Assembly (NCBI RefSeq): GCF_947500075.1
Contig: NZ_CANMQS010000007.1
Location: 178,399-242,398 of the forward strand
Reading direction: 5' to 3'
From: an uncultured Sulfitobacter sp.
Lineage (GTDB): Bacteria > Pseudomonadota > Alphaproteobacteria > Rhodobacterales > Rhodobacteraceae
Length of the DNA stretch: 64,000 nt
Below, one piece after another: positions 26,472 to 35,779 of this stretch (position 1 is the stretch's first letter; each line of letters opens with the position of its first letter). The notes beneath the pieces are model-generated. The model saw only the letters and a list, made by a program, of their open reading frames with translations, was not told the DNA's origin and made no database searches. Position numbers and translations under genes: made by a program.

Positions 26472-28561
26472 TGCGGCTTTCCCGCCTGTAACTGCGGTTG
26501 TTTCAACGCCAGCAGCGCAGCGGGGACCTTTGGTATGGTGAACCGAAACACGCTGCCGCCGGACGGCGGGCAGGAGACAAAGATCTCCCCGCCCCATGAG
26601 GTGACGGTTTTCTGAATGAACGCGAGACCCAGGCCGAACCCCTCCTTCGTGGTGCTGAGCCGCTGGAATGGCTCAAAGATGCGGGCGCGGTGGGCGTCCG
26701 GGATGCCGGGGCCGTCATCCGCCACTTCGATGACAACCCAGTTGCCTTCGCAGTGTCCGGTCACGCGGATCGACCCTTCTTTGGCGTTGTGATGTTTGGC
26801 AGCGTTGGAGATGAGATTGCGCAGGACGGTGTCAAATGCGGCGGGCATGAGGGTCACTTCCGGCATGTCCGACGCGACCTCCACATCGAAACTGGCGGGA
26901 ATGCCGGCCAGTTGGAGGATGGCGGGCAGACGGTCTCTGGGCTGGAAGCGCCGGGGTAATTCGTTGTCCTGATCTGTCTGGGCCTGTTCCAGCAGATCGC
27001 CCACCAGCTGGGTCATGCGCCCGCACAAGGTCCGCATGATGTGGAGGTTCTGCGCCACATCGCCGGGATAGGCCTGCATCGCCTCTGACATGTCTTCTTC
27101 GATAAAACCAAGCAGCGCGGATTGCTGTAGCAGCGGGCCTTTGAGATCATGGGCGGCAAGCGTGCTGAAACGCTCAAGCTGTTCGTTCACCGTTTCCAGC
27201 TTGGTCTTTTGTTCCCTGATCAGCTCCGCCTGATCATAGAGCCGCGACATGTCCACCCGCACAGAAGCATAATGATGGGCACCAATGCGAAAATCAGCCG
27301 CTTCGAACACCCGCCCGGCGACGGATCTGATCATCCGCCGAGTGGTCTGCCCCGTCGTCAGTTTTCTGAGCATGCTGTCTGCCATGTCTTCGGCTTCCTC
27401 CTTGGAGGGCATCGCGGCAATGCTGCCATCCATGTAGCATTCCGCGATCAGGGCACGGTAGCCGACGCCGTTTTCCATCCGGTCGACCATGGTAGGGAAG
27501 GCCCGGAAGAAGCCAGTGTTCCAATGCACCGCGCGCAGATCCTGATCAAAGATCACGATGGCCGCGTCCACTGCGTTCAGCGCATCAATCAGCAAGCGGC
27601 TTTCTTCGGTTTCCTTGCTGAGGCGCTTTGCCCGTCGCGCGTGGACAAAACTGCCACGCAGAGCGGCAAGCGTGGCCAAAGCCAGAAAGACAAAGGCGAG
27701 GCTGCCCCACAGGATGATCTCCCGCTCAATCGGGCGGGTGGGGACGCCAAACCATATCTCATCAAGCGCGCGCAGTTCGGCAGGTGACAGGCCCTGCGTG
27801 ATCTCGTCTTCCAGCGTCGACAAAAGGCCGGGCTGCGACGGGCTGACATAGAACACAAAGGGAAACCGGGCGAGCGGCGGCAGGACTTCCTCGACAAGCG
27901 GGTCGATCCCCATCAACCGCATGCGCGCGTGAAACCCGTCCGATGGGGCAATGACGGCATCGACCTGTTCGGTCATCATCGCCATGATGAGCCTGTCCAG
28001 ATTGGGTTGCTCTACAACCTCGGCAAAGGGGACCGCATCGACGAGCGACATGCCAACTGATCCAGACACAACACCGATGCGCTGTCCGGAAAAGCTGGAC
28101 GGGGTGCGTGCCGCATCTGCCTTTTTGGCAAATATCACCGCACTGAGCGCGCCAACAGATGAAGTATGCCCTGCCAGCTGCGCGCGCGCCGCCGTCTGAC
28201 CCAGCAGCGCGGACATGTCAGCCTCCCCCCGGTTAAGAAGGTCGATCACTGATGCCGGGTTTGGTGCGGCAATGGCCTGCAAACTGCGCCCTTCGGGTTC
28301 GAGAAGACGGCGGGCCAGATCAATGGCCAACCCCTGCGCCGTCCCATCCGGGCCGGTAAAGGAATAGGGTGCAAATTCAGTATAGGCGAGCCGTACCGGC
28401 GGTTCGGCCTGCCGTTGCGCCATGGGTTGCGCGGGATTCAGCATGCCGGTGACAAGAACAGCTGTCAAAACAAGGGCTTTCAGGACCCATTGCACAGGGC
28501 GAAACGGCTGCCCTTCGAACGTGTGGGGAGGCGTTTCAGGGGGCATACATCTGGGTTCCAT
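26468..28561 (-). CDS. Sensor histidine kinase with periplasmic solute-binding (SBP_bac_3) and PAS domains
   Basis: About 697 residues (the start is uncertain: GTG at 28624, ATG at 28561 or ATG at 28546). A hydrophobic signal/anchor (VLKALVLTAVLVTGML) is followed by a type 3 extracellular solute-binding domain (RLAYTEFAPYSF to the YVSPSQPGLLSTLEDEI region). A membrane helix (IILWGSLAFVFLALATLAAL) comes next, then a PAS-like domain (LNAVDAAIVIFDQDLRAVHWN). The kinase core follows, with phosphoacceptor LAAHDLKGPL, N-box LRNLISNAAKHH, and G-boxes DDGPGIPD and GFGLGLAF. No response regulator is adjacent. It probably senses an amino acid-like or small ligand in the periplasm. Confidence 0.85.
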   Translation of the reverse strand: MEPRCMPPETPPHTFEGQPFRPVQWVLKALVLTAVLVTGMLNPAQPMAQRQAEPPVRLAYTEFAPYSFTGPDGTAQGLAIDLARRLLEPEGRSLQAIAAPNPASVIDLLNRGEADMSALLGQTAARAQLAGHTSSVGALSAVIFAKKADAARTPSSFSGQRIGVVSGSVGMSLVDAVPFAEVVEQPNLDRLIMAMMTEQVDAVIAPSDGFHARMRLMGIDPLVEEVLPPLARFPFVFYVSPSQPGLLSTLEDEITQGLSPAELRALDEIWFGVPTRPIEREIILWGSLAFVFLALATLAALRGSFVHARRAKRLSKETEESRLLIDALNAVDAAIVIFDQDLRAVHWNTGFFRAFPTMVDRMENGVGYRALIAECYMDGSIAAMPSKEEAEDMADSMLRKLTTGQTTRRMIRSVAGRVFEAADFRIGAHHYASVRVDMSRLYDQAELIREQKTKLETVNEQLERFSTLAAHDLKGPLLQQSALLGFIEEDMSEAMQAYPGDVAQNLHIMRTLCGRMTQLVGDLLEQAQTDQDNELPRRFQPRDRLPAILQLAGIPASFDVEVASDMPEVTLMPAAFDTVLRNLISNAAKHHNAKEGSIRVTGHCEGNWVVIEVADDGPGIPDAHRARIFEPFQRLSTTKEGFGLGLAFIQKTVTSWGGEIFVSCPPSGGSVFRFTIPKVPAALLALKQPQLQAGKPH

Positions 28562-28721
28562 CGCTTGGTCTGTCGGCGCTGTCAGAACGGAGCCGACACC
28601 CCATCCCGACAGCCGTGCGACCACCTATCGCAGCAATTGTTGGAGAGATGGTTAACCCCGCGCAACACGGACAGGGCTTGCGTCCACAGGCCAGCGGCTG
28701 TCAGATGGAGCCTGCCCCTCG

Positions 28722-29669
28722 ATGCCGGAGAATGCCGTGATCCCTGATACTGCCCCCACCACCCATGATGCTGAAGAAGACCAGCGCAATCGTGACATCC
28801 AGATCTATGTGAACGGCAGGCTGTATCACCGGGATGAGGCGGTTGTTTCGGTCTACGATTCCGGGTTCTTGCTGGGGGACGGCATGTGGGAAGGCATGCG
28901 CCTTTATGATGGGGTCTGGGCGTTCTTTGATGAACATATGGACCGCTTTTTCGCCTCCTGCAAAGCGGTGTCGCTTGAGGTTGGCATGGACCGCGCCGGC
29001 ATAAAGGCCGCGTTGGAGATGACGGCGGCGGCCAATGGCATGACCACCGATGTGCATTGTCGGCTGATGTTGACGCGCGGGGTCAAGGTGAAGCCGTTCC
29101 AGCATCCGTCGCTCAGCCGGACCGGGCCAACGTTGGTGATCATCATGGAGCATTCGCGCCCCGCAGCCCATCTGGGCGCACAGGGCATTCGGCTGGCGAG
29201 CGTGCCGCAGGTGCGGGGGCTGCCCCATGCGCAGGACGCAAAGTTGAACAGTCATTCCAAGCTGAATTGTGTGATTGCCTGCCTACAGGCCGAACAGGCG
29301 GGGGCGGATGAGGCGCTGATGCTGGATCCGCATGGGTTCGTGAACACCACCAACGCCTGCAACTTTTTCATTGTCCGCAAGGGCGAGGTTTGGACCTCAA
29401 CCGGGGATTACTGCATGAACGGGGTGACGCGCGCCAAGGTCATTGAACTGTGCCGGGACAACGGCATCCCGGTGCGGGAGAAAAACTACTCTCTCTATGA
29501 GGCTTATGGCGCGGAGGAGGCCTTTTTGACCGGCACCTTCGGCGCGCAGACCATCGTGAGCGAAATTGACGGCAAGCCGATCGGCGACGGCACTGCACCG
29601 GTGACAACGCGCATTCGCACGCTCTACAAGGCGTTGATCAGCGATCACGTGGCAGCGGTAACGGCCTGA
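28722..29669 (+). CDS. Class IV aminotransferase (D-alanine/branched-chain type)
   Basis: 315-residue PLP fold-type IV aminotransferase. VYDSGFLLGDGMWEGMRLYDG near residue 44 is the family N-terminal signature. The PLP-binding Lys is probably in AQDAKLNSHSKLN near 173-180. NTTNACNFFIV and TGTFGAQTIVSEIDG complete the family pattern. It could transaminate branched-chain amino acids, D-amino acids or aminodeoxychorismate-like substrates; motifs do not separate these. It is a single gene facing the convergent LuxR-type regulator with no gap between the stop codons. Confidence 0.83.
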   Translation: MPENAVIPDTAPTTHDAEEDQRNRDIQIYVNGRLYHRDEAVVSVYDSGFLLGDGMWEGMRLYDGVWAFFDEHMDRFFASCKAVSLEVGMDRAGIKAALEMTAAANGMTTDVHCRLMLTRGVKVKPFQHPSLSRTGPTLVIIMEHSRPAAHLGAQGIRLASVPQVRGLPHAQDAKLNSHSKLNCVIACLQAEQAGADEALMLDPHGFVNTTNACNFFIVRKGEVWTSTGDYCMNGVTRAKVIELCRDNGIPVREKNYSLYEAYGAEEAFLTGTFGAQTIVSEIDGKPIGDGTAPVTTRIRTLYKALISDHVAAVTA

Positions 29670-31421
29670 TCAGAGGTAATCTTCGGCCAGATCCAGAACA
29701 TCGCGCCAGTGTTTGAACAGCAGCAACTGGCCCGTCTCGGGGTAGAGACGGAAATCAATCCATTCGAAGGCCAGTTGATGTTCCGCGATGCTTTCGACCG
29801 GCATGGCGGGGTCTTCCAACCCTAGGAGGAAATGCACCGGCATCCGGCCTTTCAGCCATCTGACATGGTCCAGAAGCCAGGGTTGTTGTTCCAGCACGGT
29901 TTGCCGGACAAAAGTATCAACCGCCTTGCTTTTCTGGGCCAGCAGCACCTCTGAACAGGTCAGCATCGCCTCCAGCACTTCGGGCTCCTGAAGGGTCTTC
30001 ATGTCAGCGGCAGAATCCGAATAGATCGTCTGGAAAAACCGATGCGGGCCAAGGCGGCGGGCCAGATGGTAGCCCATCTTGATGATGTACGGCAGCATGT
30101 TGGGTGTCAGCCGCGCGGTGGCCTGCACAAAGCGGAACCATTTATCCATCCGGTCCACCTGTTCTTCGCTCAGAAACGGCAGGCCGCCTGCCGTGGCGAT
30201 GAGCGCGTTCATGGTACCGGGGCGCAGTTTTTCAGCCATGGTGGCGTACATGTGGTCATCCACCAGTGAAACGACGGTGACGCTTTGCTCTCCTTCCGCA
30301 TCCAGCACACAGAGCAGATCACGCGCGACGCGCTCACATAAATCGTCTCTTTGCGAGACCAGATCAGAATTCCCGTATCCAGCGCGCATCGGAGAGATAA
30401 TCTTGATCCCGCGCCGCCTGGCCTCCCGCTCCGCGCTGGCAGGCCAGCGGAAACATCCATACTCGGAGGTGACAAAGAGGATCGGTTTGCCTTTGGGGTC
30501 GCCCAGCACGAGGTATTCCAACCGGCGCCCGTCATCTGCGGTGATCGCATTGTAGGGCAAGGCTTCGAGCGTGCCATCACCGCCATCAAGTGCTGCTGGT
30601 TTGGCGTCTGTAGCCAGTGTTATGGCCGCCATATCCATCATCGACAGCACCAGGCGCACCAGTTCGACCTGGCTGGTCGTTTCCGTCTTGGAGAAAATCG
30701 CCTTGACCTGCGCCCGGACTGTATCCACGGACCGGCCCCGCGTCTGCGCGATCTCCTTGACGCTGCAACATTCGATCAGCAGGCGGACTACCTCTGCCTC
30801 GGCCGTGGACAGATCGAAGGCTTCTTTCAGCAGCGTCTTGAACCCGTCCGGCCAGCGCAGGTCGGAAGTGGCGGCAATGACAATGGGCTCACCGCTTTCA
30901 AGCTGCGCACGCCGCATCTGCACGATCATGTACCGGTTGCTGACGTTACTGCGCACGCGGAAAATCGACACAGGCGCCGCGCCGGAGCGGATCATGCGTG
31001 CCACCTGGCGGGAAAGCTCGGCCCGGTCTTCCTCAAAGATCGGCAGCGCCTTGATCGAGCAGCCGCTGTCAATCCCGAGGTTCTGGCGCGCTGCGGTGTT
31101 TGCCGCCATGACCTTTTGCTGACCCGTCAGGATAAAGGCCGATACGTTTTCAAACTGCGCAAGGAGTTCCTGCGTCGGGTTCTGCGGCTTGATGCTGTCG
31201 AGCTTGTCCAGCACGTCAATCGCACGTTCGAAATGACTGAAGATATCCGGATTGATCAGCTGCATGTTCGCAGCGGAGCGGGTCCGGTCGGAGATGAAGT
31301 GTTTCTCCCAGGTATCGCGCAATTCAATGTAGCGCTCGGGATTGAGAGCCACATCATAAACGCGACCAATCAGATCATCATACGGCTGTGGGTCCCGTTC
31401 TGGGACGGAGTCGGAAGACAT
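29670..31421 (-). CDS. LuxR-type regulator fused to a degenerate alpha/beta-hydrolase domain
   Basis: 583 residues. An N-terminal sensor region (about 1-190) includes a PAS-like stretch (FILTGQQKVMAANTAARQNLG). A LuxR/GerE helix-turn-helix (FDLSTAEAEVVRLLIECCSVKEIAQTRGRSVDTVRAQVKAI, residues about 200-245) follows, then an alpha/beta-hydrolase-like domain from about 300 to the end. At the nucleophile elbow the expected GxSxG reads SLVDDHMYA, so hydrolysis is unlikely and the domain may bind a ligand. The start is the ATG at 31421; an open extension of 14 codons is possible. The target genes are unknown. Confidence 0.8.
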   Translation of the reverse strand: MSSDSVPERDPQPYDDLIGRVYDVALNPERYIELRDTWEKHFISDRTRSAANMQLINPDIFSHFERAIDVLDKLDSIKPQNPTQELLAQFENVSAFILTGQQKVMAANTAARQNLGIDSGCSIKALPIFEEDRAELSRQVARMIRSGAAPVSIFRVRSNVSNRYMIVQMRRAQLESGEPIVIAATSDLRWPDGFKTLLKEAFDLSTAEAEVVRLLIECCSVKEIAQTRGRSVDTVRAQVKAIFSKTETTSQVELVRLVLSMMDMAAITLATDAKPAALDGGDGTLEALPYNAITADDGRRLEYLVLGDPKGKPILFVTSEYGCFRWPASAEREARRRGIKIISPMRAGYGNSDLVSQRDDLCERVARDLLCVLDAEGEQSVTVVSLVDDHMYATMAEKLRPGTMNALIATAGGLPFLSEEQVDRMDKWFRFVQATARLTPNMLPYIIKMGYHLARRLGPHRFFQTIYSDSAADMKTLQEPEVLEAMLTCSEVLLAQKSKAVDTFVRQTVLEQQPWLLDHVRWLKGRMPVHFLLGLEDPAMPVESIAEHQLAFEWIDFRLYPETGQLLLFKHWRDVLDLAEDYL

Positions 31422-31626
31422 AGACACTCGATTTTCAAAAAATGGATTGCTGGACGAATACAACTAAAAAGTCTTTACCCAGGGGAAACTAGTTGAAATT
31501 GCATGTTTCTCCAATCGAAATGGTGGTGAAAAACTTGGAAAACGAACGGCTCTGGGCAAATGTTAGGGAAATTGCAAATTTCCGGTGCCGGGCGGGCAAC
31601 GCAGTTTTTCTTATAATGACAGACGC

Positions 31627-31643
31627 CTATCATTTTTTGATAG
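31627..31643. promoter_or_regulatory. Inverted repeat upstream of the LacI-family gene
   Basis: CTATCA-TTTTT-TGATAG, a perfect 6-bp inverted repeat, lies 67 bases before the regulator's start in a 288-base AT-rich gap. A TATAAT stands just upstream at 31612-31617. It could be an autoregulatory operator; no second copy was found before other genes. Confidence 0.35.
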
Positions 31644-31709
31644 ACGTATATCAGAACTGCTCCTATTGTCAGCCCTACGCCTTCCCTTCCGCAGGAACAC
31701 AGATCTTTC

Positions 31710-32816
31710 ATGACCCGCACCCCCACATTGAATGACGTGGCGACCCGTGCCGGGGTCAGCTATGCAACGGCGGATCGGGTGGTGAACGCACGCGGCGGCG
31801 TGGCGGAGAAATCGCGCACCAAGGTGGAAGAGGCCGTCGCGCAGCTTGGCTATGTGCGCAACGTGGCGGCGGCAAACCTGTCCCAGAAACGGGTCTACCG
31901 TTTTGGGTTTGTCCTGCCTGTCGGGGAAAATGCGTTTTTTAACCATATGCGGCACATTATCAGACAACGCGCGGCCACCTTCCCTGCCCGGCAGGTGGAG
32001 TTGCAGATTTTCGACGTAGAAGCGTTTGATATCACCGCATTGGTTGGTCAGCTTCGGGCACTGCGATCCGAAGGATATGATGGGCTGGCGGTTGTCGGGA
32101 TCGATGATCCGGCTGTTTCGAAAGAGATCTCTGACCTACAGTCAGACGGGGTTGCCGTGGTGACGCTTGTATCCGGTGTCAGCCATGCCGCAGCGGTCGG
32201 GTATGTTGGTGTCGACAACGTTGCCGCCGGGCGCACCGCAGGACGGCTGATCGGGATGGCGCATGCCGCAGGATATGGGGTGGTTCAGATCATTCTTGGC
32301 GCGCTCACTCTGCGCGACCACGCGGAGCGTCTGGCTGGCGCGCAAGCGGTGCTGGCGCAGGATTTCCCGCATGTGCACGTGCTGCCCCCCATCGAAGGGC
32401 TGGATCAGGACCCGCTGGTTGAGAACCTCTTGCACCGGCATCTGACTGAAAACCCTGAAATTTCAGCGATATACGGCCTTGGCGCAGGCAATGGCGGTAT
32501 CTTTCGCACGATGGCCGCGCGCCGCCCGGTGGCGCCGCACCCGTTTTGCGTTGTGCACGAACTGACGCCGGATGCGCGGCATGCGGTTGAAACGGGGCTG
32601 GTGGATGCGGTGATTGACCAACAGCCTGAACAAGAGGTGGACCGCGCGCTCGACATGATGCGGCAGGCGGCGGATCGGCTGCCCCTGCGCGATAACCCAC
32701 CGATCACGCCAGCCATTTACCTGCGGGACAACCTGCCCGCGGCCCCCTCCCTTCCCCCTGATGAAAGGCCCCACCATGACCGACTTCTTCGGCACCCTCT
32801 CCCCCCTGCGTTTTGA
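31710..32816 (+). CDS. LacI-family transcriptional regulator
   Basis: 368 residues. The N-terminal helix-turn-helix and hinge [42 protein letters not shown] (residues about 6-48) is unmistakable. A periplasmic-binding-protein-like effector domain follows ([31 protein letters not shown]). Its last 41 bases overlap the start of xylA in another frame, so the two are translationally linked, and xylose or a related sugar is the likely effector. This is inference; other xylose genes are not in the window. Confidence 0.88.
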   Translation: MTRTPTLNDVATRAGVSYATADRVVNARGGVAEKSRTKVEEAVAQLGYVRNVAAANLSQKRVYRFGFVLPVGENAFFNHMRHIIRQRAATFPARQVELQIFDVEAFDITALVGQLRALRSEGYDGLAVVGIDDPAVSKEISDLQSDGVAVVTLVSGVSHAAAVGYVGVDNVAAGRTAGRLIGMAHAAGYGVVQIILGALTLRDHAERLAGAQAVLAQDFPHVHVLPPIEGLDQDPLVENLLHRHLTENPEISAIYGLGAGNGGIFRTMAARRPVAPHPFCVVHELTPDARHAVETGLVDAVIDQQPEQEVDRALDMMRQAADRLPLRDNPPITPAIYLRDNLPAAPSLPPDERPHHDRLLRHPLPPAF

Positions 32817-34071
32817 TCCGGACAGCAAGGGGCTCGCCTTTCGGCATTACAATCCTGACGAGATGCTGATGGGCAAACGGATGGAGGACCATCTGCGCTT
32901 TGCCGTTGCCTATTGGCACAGTTTTGCCTGGCCGGGCGGTGACCCCTTTGGCGGTCAGACGTTTGAGCGGCCATGGTTTGGCGAAACCATGGAGGATGCG
33001 CGGCTGAAGGCGGATGTGGCGTTTGAGATGTTTCAAATCCTTGGCGCGCCGTACTTTTGTTTTCATGACGCGGATATTCGGCCCGAGGGGGCGACCTTCG
33101 CCGAAAGCGCGCGGCGCTTTTCCGAGATCACCGATCTTTTTGCACAGAAGATGGAACAGACGGGCACCCGGCTTTTGTGGGGCACGGCCAATCTGTTTTC
33201 GCACCGTCGTTTCATGTCCGGCGCGGCCTCCAATCCCGACCCGGATGTTTATGCGTGGTCTGCTGCCACGGTGAAAAACTGTATGGACGCCACCCATGCG
33301 CTGGGGGGTGAGAATTATGTCCTTTGGGGCGGGCGTGAGGGGTATGAAACCCTGCTCAACACCGATCTGGCCGCCGAGACGGAGCATATGGGCAGGTTCC
33401 TGAGCATGGTGGTGGAGTACAAGCACAAGATCGGCTTCAAAGGCGCCATTCTGGTGGAACCAAAGCCACAGGAGCCAACCAAACATCAGTACGATTATGA
33501 CGTCTCGACCGTATACGGTTTTCTCAAGCGGTTTGGGCTTGAGAACGAAGTGCAGATGAACATCGAACAGGGCCATGCCATTCTGGCGGGTCACAGTTTC
33601 GAGCATGAGATCGCGATGGCGCAGGCGCTTGGGATCTTTGGCTCCATCGACATGAACCGCAACGATTATCAATCCGGGTGGGACACCGATCAGTTCCCCA
33701 ACAATGTGCCCGAGGTCGCGCTGGCGTATTACGAAATCCTGAAGGGGGGCGGGTTTATCACCGGCGGCACGAATTTCGACGCCAAGCTGCGGCGGCAGTC
33801 GCTGGGTCCGGAGGACCTGATCGCGGCCCACGCCGGTGCGATGGATGTTTGCGCACGCGGGCTGAAGGCAGCAGCGGCAATGCTGGAAGATGGCACGCTG
33901 GAGCGGATGCGCAAAGCGCGCTACGCGGGCTGGGACACCCCGGAAGGACAGGCGCTGCTGGAGATGGATCTGGAAGCTGTGGCGGAAAAAGTTGCTGGTG
34001 GGGGCATCGATCCGCACCCCCGGTCAGGGCAGCAGGAGATCCTGGAGAACATCATCAACCGGTTTGTATGA
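32776..34071 (+). CDS. xylA: Xylose isomerase
   Basis: 431 residues, normal for the class II enzyme. It converts D-xylose to D-xylulose. The catalytic His/Asp motif [12 protein letters not shown] lies near residue 97, the metal-binding Glu is in [17 protein letters not shown] near 230, NIEQGHA lies near 265 and the second metal site is SIDMNRND near 291. I use the ATG at 32776 ([13 protein letters not shown]); an in-frame ATG at 32761 lies within the regulator's tail. No xylulokinase is adjacent. Confidence 0.93.
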   Translation: MTDFFGTLSPLRFDPDSKGLAFRHYNPDEMLMGKRMEDHLRFAVAYWHSFAWPGGDPFGGQTFERPWFGETMEDARLKADVAFEMFQILGAPYFCFHDADIRPEGATFAESARRFSEITDLFAQKMEQTGTRLLWGTANLFSHRRFMSGAASNPDPDVYAWSAATVKNCMDATHALGGENYVLWGGREGYETLLNTDLAAETEHMGRFLSMVVEYKHKIGFKGAILVEPKPQEPTKHQYDYDVSTVYGFLKRFGLENEVQMNIEQGHAILAGHSFEHEIAMAQALGIFGSIDMNRNDYQSGWDTDQFPNNVPEVALAYYEILKGGGFITGGTNFDAKLRRQSLGPEDLIAAHAGAMDVCARGLKAAAAMLEDGTLERMRKARYAGWDTPEGQALLEMDLEAVAEKVAGGGIDPHPRSGQQEILENIINRFV

Positions 34072-34449
34072 GGGTGGTAGACGATTCTGAGCGAATCTGC
34101 CCCTAACTGACCGGTAGGGGTAGATTCTCTCTGAGTCTTATGGATAGGAATCGAGTCTAAAGTGGTAAAATACCTTTGCTCAATTTCTGAGAACTGATGC
34201 GAAAGCGGCACAAATCCTCTCGGGAGAGGTAGAATATGACCATTTTGCCCCAATTTCGCCGCATTCCAAGCTATTGAAATTCTTTAAAAAATTCAGCCCC
34301 ATCGCTAAGCCCCTGACTCCAATCAGATTTTCGTTACTGCAAAAACGCGCTTGTGACTCGACTGTTACCGCTCAGCGGCATAGCTCTTGCCTTAATCCAC
34401 TGCGATCGGAAACGAACGCAGGCATCTACATCGGGGAAGGGAAGACACC
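34072..34449. promoter_or_regulatory. AT-rich intergenic region with clustered GANTC sites
   Basis: This 378-base gap holds eight GANTC sites, at 34083, 34093, 34123, 34133, 34148, 34153, 34315 and 34355; the first six fall within 75 bases. GANTC is the CcrM methylation target in alphaproteobacteria. No coding signal was seen. The region ends in GGGGAAGGG, the ribosome binding site of the CTERM gene. Confidence 0.55.
34093..34127. other. Imperfect hairpin downstream of xylA
   Basis: GAATCT-g-CCCCTA (34093-34105) pairs with TAGGGG-t-AGATTC (34115-34127) around a nine-base loop, giving 12 pairs and one mismatch. It begins 22 bases after the xylA stop but lacks a T-run. It may be a transcription end signal or a protein-binding site; two of its arms are GANTC methylation sites. 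Confidence 0.5.
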
Positions 34450-34992
34450 GTGAAGAATTACCTGATTGCAGGCGCTGCTGCCGCAATGATGGCGCTGCCC
34501 ATGACAGCGGAAGCACTGACCATTACAACGCGCGGTGGCGCAGTCACCAACGGAATCGTGGGGATTTCACCGGACAGCGTGTTCTCCATGAACATCGAGG
34601 GGGACACCGTGGATGGCGGCGGGTCGACCTGGTTTGGCTTTACAGCCACACAGGCGCTTGCGGCGCTGGAAACGAACTCTCTCAACCCCATCAACAGCTT
34701 TGTCGGCGCGCGGGTGGAATGGAACTCTGCCTTTGACGGTTCAGGCATGTCTTTCGGTACGATCACCGGCGCGGCGCTTGCGGCGGGTGACATCCTGCGC
34801 ACGACTTTTGATGCAGGCGAGACGAAGTACCTGATCGCACGCTGGGACAACGTCGCACGTGACCAGTCTGATTTCGATCTTCGCGTCGAAGCAACAGTGG
34901 TTCCGGTGCCCGCAGCGCTGGGTCTCTTGCTGACCGGTTTGGGTGGGATGGCGCTTGTGTCGCGCCGTCGGCGCAAGGCGCCTCAAGCCTAG
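34450..34992 (+). CDS. VPxxA-CTERM sorting-signal surface protein
   Basis: 180-residue secreted protein. It starts at GTG (34450) behind a strong GGGGAAGGG. It has a signal peptide (KNYLIAGAAAAMMALPMTAEA) and ends with the tripartite sorting tail VPVPAALGLLLTGLGGMALV followed by RRRRK. This is a VPxxA variant of PEP-CTERM, processed by an exosortase in the inner membrane. The central part is beta-rich and not recognisable. It is probably displayed or released at the surface, often linked to exopolysaccharide in this family. No exosortase is present in the window. Confidence 0.78.
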   Translation: MKNYLIAGAAAAMMALPMTAEALTITTRGGAVTNGIVGISPDSVFSMNIEGDTVDGGGSTWFGFTATQALAALETNSLNPINSFVGARVEWNSAFDGSGMSFGTITGAALAAGDILRTTFDAGETKYLIARWDNVARDQSDFDLRVEATVVPVPAALGLLLTGLGGMALVSRRRRKAPQA

Positions 34993-35024
34993 ACCTTTCC
35001 CGCTAAGGCTAAATTGGAAGATCT

Positions 35025-35057
35025 ACATCCCGCCCCTGTGCGGGATGTTTTGTTTTT
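35025..35057 (+). terminator. Rho-independent terminator after the CTERM gene
   Basis: ACATCCCGC (35025-35033) and GCGGGATGT (35040-35048) form a perfect 9-bp stem around CCCTGT, followed by TTTTGTTTTT. It is located 33 bases after the stop codon, before the convergent minus-strand gene. Confidence 0.88.
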
Positions 35058-35065
35058 GGCCATCA

Positions 35066-35779
35066 TCAATGCGCAGGGGGCGGTTCGCTTGATGCAAAGT
35101 CGATCCATTTGTTGACGTCGAGGATTTGCCCCACGACACCCAGTTTCGGGGTCAACACCTCCGGATCGCTTGCGGCAAGATCAGCGAGGCTTCGGACACC
35201 GCATTGATGCAGCATCCAGACCAGCCCTGGCCCCGCACCGGGTAACGTGTTGAGATCGCTGCTTTCAAAATCCACTTCTGCTTCGACAGAGGCAGGCTCC
35301 GCCAGTTCTGCTTCGGGGAGGGGCGAAGGGTCTTCGACAGCAGCGATTCCTTGATCTTCGGCGTCATCGTCAGATGCCTCTGTCAGTTCGACGTTTTGGT
35401 CGGGCGATGGTGCAGATGCTTCAGCTGGCGGGTCTGGTTGCATGTCTGACATGTCGGGGGCCTCATCAAACATGTCAGCGAGGGCTGCATGTTCAACGGC
35501 ATCAGAATCCGGTCCCGCGTCGGGTTCTTCCATGGGCGGGTTGCTGTCGTCGTCAAACGACGGCGTGTCTTCCTCAACCTGCGGTGAATGCGCCGCCTCC
35601 TCAGCGACAGGCATCACATCTTCGATCTCTTCATGAAACTGGGGTGCATCGTCCATGGTATCCCCGATGCCGCCGGCATCTTTGCGCGCCAGTCTGGCAC
35701 GGCGGATTTCCTTCAGATGCGCGCGGGCAGACCGACGAACATGGGCGGCACGGGTGCGGTAGTCTTTTGACAAGGTCAC
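35066..35779 (-). CDS. Acidic protein with C-terminal helix-hairpin-helix domain
   Basis: 237 residues. A basic N-terminus (KDYRTRAAHVRRSARAHL) is followed by about 130 residues rich in Asp, Glu, Pro and Ala. The compact C-terminal domain LNTLPGAGPGLVWMLHQCG with LADLAASDPEVL and WIDFA is typical of helix-hairpin-helix modules, such as those appended to NuoE-like proteins in this family. I use GTG at 35779, with AGAAGGAGC upstream and a GTGA overlap with the preceding gene's stop. Function is unknown. It is cotranscribed with the motif-sharing protein upstream of it and sits at the edge of the PYP island. Confidence 0.7.
   Translation of the reverse strand: MTLSKDYRTRAAHVRRSARAHLKEIRRARLARKDAGGIGDTMDDAPQFHEEIEDVMPVAEEAAHSPQVEEDTPSFDDDSNPPMEEPDAGPDSDAVEHAALADMFDEAPDMSDMQPDPPAEASAPSPDQNVELTEASDDDAEDQGIAAVEDPSPLPEAELAEPASVEAEVDFESSDLNTLPGAGPGLVWMLHQCGVRSLADLAASDPEVLTPKLGVVGQILDVNKWIDFASSEPPPAH

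Noticed and set aside
32704..34017. 437-codon minus-strand open frame across xylA
   Set aside because: It mirrors xylA, whose active-site motifs are all intact on the plus strand; the product is low in recognisable structure.
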